From Candidatus Atribacteria bacterium (GTDB lineage Bacteria; Atribacterota; Phoenicimicrobiia; Phoenicimicrobiales; Stramentimicrobiaceae), in assembly GCA_029556475.1 (NCBI GenBank), contig JAKQEP010000162.1:1-35803 (forward strand): 35,803 bases of DNA, given 5' to 3'. The notes under the pieces are model-generated. The model made no database searches and was not told the origin of the DNA. It was given only the letters and a program-made list of their open reading frames with translations. Shown here piece after piece: positions 32,006 through 35,803 of the stretch. A program made the position numbers and the translations under genes. Numbering within the stretch: position 1 is the stretch's first letter; every line of letters begins with the position of its first letter.

Positions 32006-33310
32006 CTATTCAGCATTTTTATTTTCATTCTTTGCTTTCAATAATTCCTGTTTCTTTTTTATTCTATCCAATCGTTTAGAGAGACTGTTTTGCCATTGTG
32101 TTTTAACATTCCAGGAGATATTGTTCTCCTTTTTCAATCTTGACAATGCCTCGTCCACTATACTAACAGCCTGATGAAAATCTTTCAGCTTATGCTCATA
32201 ATATTTTGCCAGCTCTTCATAAGGGTGAAGAATAAATTGACTACTTAAAGAGATAATATCATACCAAGACGATTCCGCTTTTTCCCATTCTCCCTGCTTT
32301 TTGTAGGCAAAAGAGCATAGTTTTAAAGTATCCAGCATCTCCTGGTCAGATAAGTTACCCTTTAAAGCCTCTTCATAACACCTGCTGCTGTATTGGAAAT
32401 CCTTATATCCTTCATAAATCTTTCCAATACTACATAAATCGAGAGCAAATTGTTCCATAGACAGAGGATCGTCTAAAGTCTGGCTAATCTTGGTGGTAAG
32501 TAAGACCAGTGAAATTATATCCTGCAGATTATGGCTAAAGATGGGCTTGAGAGAGCGGGCATCTTTATTCTGTACATAACGGAAATAAACATTGGGTATC
32601 AGATATCCCGGTATATCTTCATTTCTATAAATTTTCAGTATTCTTTTCTCTATATTAGATAATGAACAATCCAACAATCTCCTCTTCCACAGTCTTCTGG
32701 CAGGAAAAAGTAAGTCGAGATGACAAGAAACATTCAGTTGAAAGGGTTGACGCATCATTATATAACGGGTCTGAAGTAAAGGGTAATCATAAGCTTTACC
32801 ATTATAGGAGACCAGCAACTTGAAATCCCGGGAAAAAAGCTGATTAACAGCCCATAATAATGCTTCTTCTTCATGATAGTCTGACATAAAATACTGCCTA
32901 ACAACAAAAGATTCTTCCTTAAAATAACCGAGACCTAATAAAAATATATAGGTCCCTGAGCCTCCTGCCAGACCGGTTGTCTCAGTATCAAAAAATAGTA
33001 TTTCATCCAGTTTAAGGTCATTATTCTCTCTTTCCAATTGGGGAAGCCAGATATGTAAACCTGCTGGGAAGACTTTTTGTATATCCAGCAGTGAAGTATT
33101 ACCATAAGATGTGTCTAAAGGAATGGTATGCTCAGCAAAAAAAACGGAGCCATGGGGTGTATCTATTACATTTCCAGGGACGATTTCAGCAATGGTTGCC
33201 TTTCCACTGCTTTTAGAATAATCAATGCTCCTTTTCTGATGGGTACTATTAATTTGATGGACCTTGCTTTTCAAATTTTCAATCTTTTCCAAACGTTCTC
33301 TAAAATCCAT
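32006..33310 (-). CDS. mrfB: MrfB/YprB-like DEDD exonuclease with TPR-like C-terminus
   Basis: The 434-residue protein has an RNase H-like exonuclease domain (about residues 95-270). The first catalytic motif is ILFFDTETTGLAGGSG (D and E), the second is in VSYNGKAYDYPLL, and the third lies in the FSHNLQDIISLVLL region. The C-terminal third (about 290-430) is helical with a TPR-like pattern (EGYKDFQYSSRCYEEALKGN, KKQGEWEKAESSW). In Bacillus subtilis, MrfB (YprB) is a metal-dependent exonuclease that works with the MrfA helicase to remove mitomycin C lesions. The gene starts 2 bp after the mrfA-like gene ends, which strongly supports that pairing here. Confidence 0.9.
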   Translation of the reverse strand: MDFRERLEKIENLKSKVHQINSTHQKRSIDYSKSSGKATIAEIVPGNVIDTPHGSVFFAEHTIPLDTSYGNTSLLDIQKVFPAGLHIWLPQLERENNDLKLDEILFFDTETTGLAGGSGTYIFLLGLGYFKEESFVVRQYFMSDYHEEEALLWAVNQLFSRDFKLLVSYNGKAYDYPLLQTRYIMMRQPFQLNVSCHLDLLFPARRLWKRRLLDCSLSNIEKRILKIYRNEDIPGYLIPNVYFRYVQNKDARSLKPIFSHNLQDIISLVLLTTKISQTLDDPLSMEQFALDLCSIGKIYEGYKDFQYSSRCYEEALKGNLSDQEMLDTLKLCSFAYKKQGEWEKAESSWYDIISLSSQFILHPYEELAKYYEHKLKDFHQAVSIVDEALSRLKKENNISWNVKTQWQNSLSKRLDRIKKKQELLKAKNENKNAE

Positions 33311-33312
33311 AA

Positions 33313-35601
33313 TCAGCGGATTGCCTCCTTTAGAATAAGAAGAGCGCTCTGTTTACCCTGATTCCCAACCTGATTGATGGGTCCGACACAGGAAGGACAC
33401 CCCTCATCACAACCACAATTTTCAATTAATTCCCGGGCAGCAATTAAAATTTTATTGCGAAGTTCAAAAATTTTCTCACTAAAACCAACTCCGCCGGGAT
33501 AATTATCATAGATATAAAGGGTAGGCAAATCAGTAAAAGGAGAGCGGACCTGTGCTATCGACCTGATATCTTTGGGGTCACACATTACAAATAATGGTGT
33601 CACATTGACTATAACATTAGCCAGAGCCAGCAGTCCACCTGCCAGATCAAAGGTAAATCCAGACTCCATCTTCCTCCCCGCTATTTCGGAAAAAGTTTCC
33701 GACAAAATTAACCAATAGGCAGTAGTATGCATATCTTCTGCCGGTAAATTTATTTTTCCATATCCCAAATTCTCATGAGTATAGAATTTTACCTTCTTAT
33801 ACATAGTAGAAATAGTGGTAATAGCTATTTCCCCATGCTGATGGTAAATATTTTCCTGTTCATGTATATCAAAGACATCCAGAACCTTTATATGACTTTC
33901 TACCTGTGCATCGGTATAATAATTAACCTCTACCTTTTTGGCATAGGCTTTATAATCGTCATAATCGAGTTTGGTAATAGTATATTGTTCTCCTTCGTGG
34001 ATATAAATGGCGCCTTCAAAAATGGTAGTGGGAGCACTTTCCCGGTCTACCTCTCCAATAACTTTGCTCTCTCCTTCCTCTAAATCAATAATAGCAAAGT
34101 TTTCGGTGGAGGCGCTGCGCAGACTGACCTCATCAGCAGGATATGCCTCACTCATCCAGTGCCATTTGTTTCCGGTAAAATGAACTATCCCTTTATCCTC
34201 CAAAAATTGCAGTATATCTTCCAGTTCTTCTGAGCCAAATTTCTCTCCAGGGACAAAGGGCAATTCAAAAGCAGCACACTTTATATGGCTAATCAGTATA
34301 CTCAAATTATTAGGGTCAATTACAGCATTCTCCGGAGTCTCTTTAAAAAAGTAATCAGAGGAATTGATAATATATTGATCCAGAGGTACACTGGAGGCAA
34401 CTAATATTGCCACAGAAGAATGGGTACGCCTACCGGCTCGTCCCGCCTGTTGCCAGGTACTGGCAATAGTACCCGGATAACCGGCAATAAAGCAGGCATC
34501 CAGCTGACCAATATCGACTCCTAATTCTAAGGCATTAGTGCTGACCACTCCTTTGATTACTCCATCTTTAAGTCCTTTTTCTATTTCCCGACGTAAATTG
34601 GGTAGATAACCCCCTCGATAACCTCTAACCAGATCGCGGTCCTGGCCAACTTTATCCAGATAATCCTTCAGATAACTGGTTAAAAGCTCTGTAGTCAGGC
34701 GACTGCGGGCAAAAACGATAGTCTGAATATCATGATTTAAAAACTTGCTTACCAGATTGGCCGTTTCTTTGATGAGGCTCTTCCTGATACCCAGCTGTCG
34801 GTTTACCACCGGCGGGTTGTAGAATAGAAAATACTTTTCCCCGCTGGGTGCACCATTATTATTTATCAGGGTAAATTTTTCCTCCACAATCCTTTCAGCT
34901 AATTCCAGGGGATTGGCAATTGTTGCCGAACAGCAGATAAACTGTGGCCTGGAGCCATAAAACTGACAAATCCGCTTTAACCGACGTATTACGTTAGCCA
35001 TATGACTGCCAAATACACCACGGTAAATATGGATTTCATCGAGTACTATGTATCTTAGATTCTGAAACAAACGATGCCATTTGGTATGGTGTGGCAGTAT
35101 ACCGGTATGCAGCATATCCGGGTTTGTCACGACAATATTACCCTGATTACGAATAGCAGAACGAGCTGAAACTGGCGTATCCCCATCATAGGTATAAGTG
35201 CTGATAGGTTTATCTAAAGCATCTACTATACGATAAAGCTCTCCCAGCTGGTCCTGGGAAAGAGCTTTAGTCGGGAAAAGATATATTGCCCGGCTTTCCG
35301 GTTCCTTAATAATTCTGTCTAGAACAGGCAGATTGTAACATAATGTTTTACCAGAAGCAGTCGGGGTTACTACCACCACATTTTTCCCTACAGCAACAGC
35401 ATCAAGTGCACTTGCCTGGTGTGCATAGAGACTGTTTATACCATCCTGTTGTAGCAGTTTCACCAAACTTTTGTTAAGCCAATCCGGAAATTCATCTAAA
35501 TGCGCATCCCTTGCCGGTATATGCTCTAAGGCCGTTAAATAAGGGCGGATGGTATAATCGTGCTCTAATTCCTGAATTATATCTTTAACATCACGACTCA
35601 T
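33313..35601 (-). CDS. mrfA: MrfA/YprA-like DEXH helicase with DUF1998 domain
   Basis: This 762-residue superfamily 2 helicase has Walker A in VTPTASGKTLCYN (about residues 78-90), the DEIH box in YIVLDEIHIYRG, the SATIANP motif III and a C-terminal helicase domain ending in QQAGRAGRR. The C-terminal DUF1998 module has four closely spaced cysteines (NCGCDEGCPSC) that probably bind metal. This is the architecture of B. subtilis MrfA (YprA), which acts in a UvrABC-independent excision repair pathway for mitomycin C damage, together with MrfB. Length and motifs are as expected. It heads a gene run of at least seven genes, and an 18-bp palindrome overlaps its probable promoter. Confidence 0.92.
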   Translation of the reverse strand: MSRDVKDIIQELEHDYTIRPYLTALEHIPARDAHLDEFPDWLNKSLVKLLQQDGINSLYAHQASALDAVAVGKNVVVVTPTASGKTLCYNLPVLDRIIKEPESRAIYLFPTKALSQDQLGELYRIVDALDKPISTYTYDGDTPVSARSAIRNQGNIVVTNPDMLHTGILPHHTKWHRLFQNLRYIVLDEIHIYRGVFGSHMANVIRRLKRICQFYGSRPQFICCSATIANPLELAERIVEEKFTLINNNGAPSGEKYFLFYNPPVVNRQLGIRKSLIKETANLVSKFLNHDIQTIVFARSRLTTELLTSYLKDYLDKVGQDRDLVRGYRGGYLPNLRREIEKGLKDGVIKGVVSTNALELGVDIGQLDACFIAGYPGTIASTWQQAGRAGRRTHSSVAILVASSVPLDQYIINSSDYFFKETPENAVIDPNNLSILISHIKCAAFELPFVPGEKFGSEELEDILQFLEDKGIVHFTGNKWHWMSEAYPADEVSLRSASTENFAIIDLEEGESKVIGEVDRESAPTTIFEGAIYIHEGEQYTITKLDYDDYKAYAKKVEVNYYTDAQVESHIKVLDVFDIHEQENIYHQHGEIAITTISTMYKKVKFYTHENLGYGKINLPAEDMHTTAYWLILSETFSEIAGRKMESGFTFDLAGGLLALANVIVNVTPLFVMCDPKDIRSIAQVRSPFTDLPTLYIYDNYPGGVGFSEKIFELRNKILIAARELIENCGCDEGCPSCVGPINQVGNQGKQSALLILKEAIR

Positions 35602-35655
35602 GTGGGTTCTTTCTTATTGTTCTAAAATAAATTCTTTTATTTATTTCATTTAAAT

Positions 35656-35685
35656 AGTATATCTTAATAGTGGCATATGCCACTA
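35656..35685 (-). promoter_or_regulatory. 18-bp palindrome at the promoter of the mrfA operon
   Basis: TAGTGGCATATGCCACTA (35668-35685) is a perfect palindrome. On the minus strand a -10-like TATACT (35656-35661) follows it, so the palindrome covers the -35 region. No T run follows, so it is not a terminator for the upstream gene. A repressor or activator dimer site is the simplest reading; the protein is unknown. Confidence 0.65.
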
Positions 35686-35710
35686 GGTCTCGTCTAATTA
35701 TATATAAAAT

Positions 35711-35803
35711 TTAATCTTTTAACAATTGATCTTTGACAATCTTAACATATTCACAAACTAAATTCTCAGATAATGAGGTGATGTAAGCTATCTCACCTAT
35801 GCC
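35711..35803 (-). CDS. 3' end of a gene running off the window
   Basis: On the minus strand an open frame enters from the right edge and ends at TAA (35711-35713). The visible C-terminus is 30 residues (GIGEIAYITSLSENLVCEYV, then KIVKDQLLKD). I do not recognise the family from this piece. The 109 bp to the mrfA-like gene contain the palindrome described above. Confidence 0.55.
   Translation of the reverse strand, partial: GIGEIAYITSLSENLVCEYVKIVKDQLLKD

Noticed and set aside
35668-35685. Palindrome as a terminator of the partial gene at the right edge
   Set aside because: The stem is followed by TTAAGATA rather than a T run, and its position fits the promoter of the mrfA-like gene better.
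1-35803. tRNA, rRNA and further riboswitches
   Set aside because: Reading the gaps by eye, I saw no cloverleaf, rRNA segment, or second GEMM, glycine or T-box signature. A covariance-model search would be decisive.

Overview
The window is low-GC DNA from a bacterium I cannot name. Most genes have clear Shine-Dalgarno sites (GGAGG) and many are on the minus strand. Firmicutes-type families (DUF1659, DUF2922, YvrJ, a MrfA/MrfB pair), a cyclic-di-GMP-I riboswitch and many dispersed intergenic repeats suggest a Clostridia-like or Atribacterota-like anaerobe. That placement is inference.

Positions 1-6.5 kb are accessory DNA. They hold a REP-associated tyrosine transposase (RAYT) ending in 24-bp tandem repeats, a short gene that looks cut off beside it, a DUF3800 gene, the decayed remains of a type III restriction-modification methyltransferase, a class II Fic protein and a mazEF toxin-antitoxin pair with a visible operator. 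A plus-strand phage-lysis-like cassette follows: DUF1659, DUF2922, terminator, holin-like protein, M15A peptidase, YvrJ.

Positions 6.7-19.3 kb form a signalling island, all on the minus strand, centred on cyclic di-GMP. In transcription order it contains a membrane PAS/GGDEF diguanylate cyclase, a GEMM-I cyclic-di-GMP riboswitch, a sigma-70-like factor lacking its -35 recognition helix, an unlisted 32-residue membrane ORF, a PAS-GAF-HD-GYP protein coupled to it, and then PAS-GAF, CheR, a large hybrid histidine kinase and a REC-HD-GYP regulator. One enzyme can make c-di-GMP, two HD-GYP proteins may degrade it (one has Asn in place of the metal-binding His), and an RNA sensor lies between the two groups.

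Positions 19.7-25.6 kb are metabolic and transport genes: a GntR regulator, threonine 3-dehydrogenase and 2-amino-3-ketobutyrate CoA ligase (threonine to glycine), a ZIP metal transporter, an EamA exporter and a PflA-like radical SAM protein.

Positions 25.6-28.7 kb are rich in repeats and contain a HAD phosphatase that apparently starts at ATC, signal peptidase I and a secreted protein of unknown function. An exact 57-bp repeat flanks this block, and one copy supplies the C-terminus of the next gene.

Positions 28.6-35.6 kb are a compact minus-strand gene run: mrfA-like helicase, mrfB-like exonuclease, radC, Nudix hydrolase, then a HAD-cupin-HAD cassette whose two HAD genes are paralogues. 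An 18-bp perfect palindrome overlaps the likely promoter at its head. A partial gene runs off the right edge.
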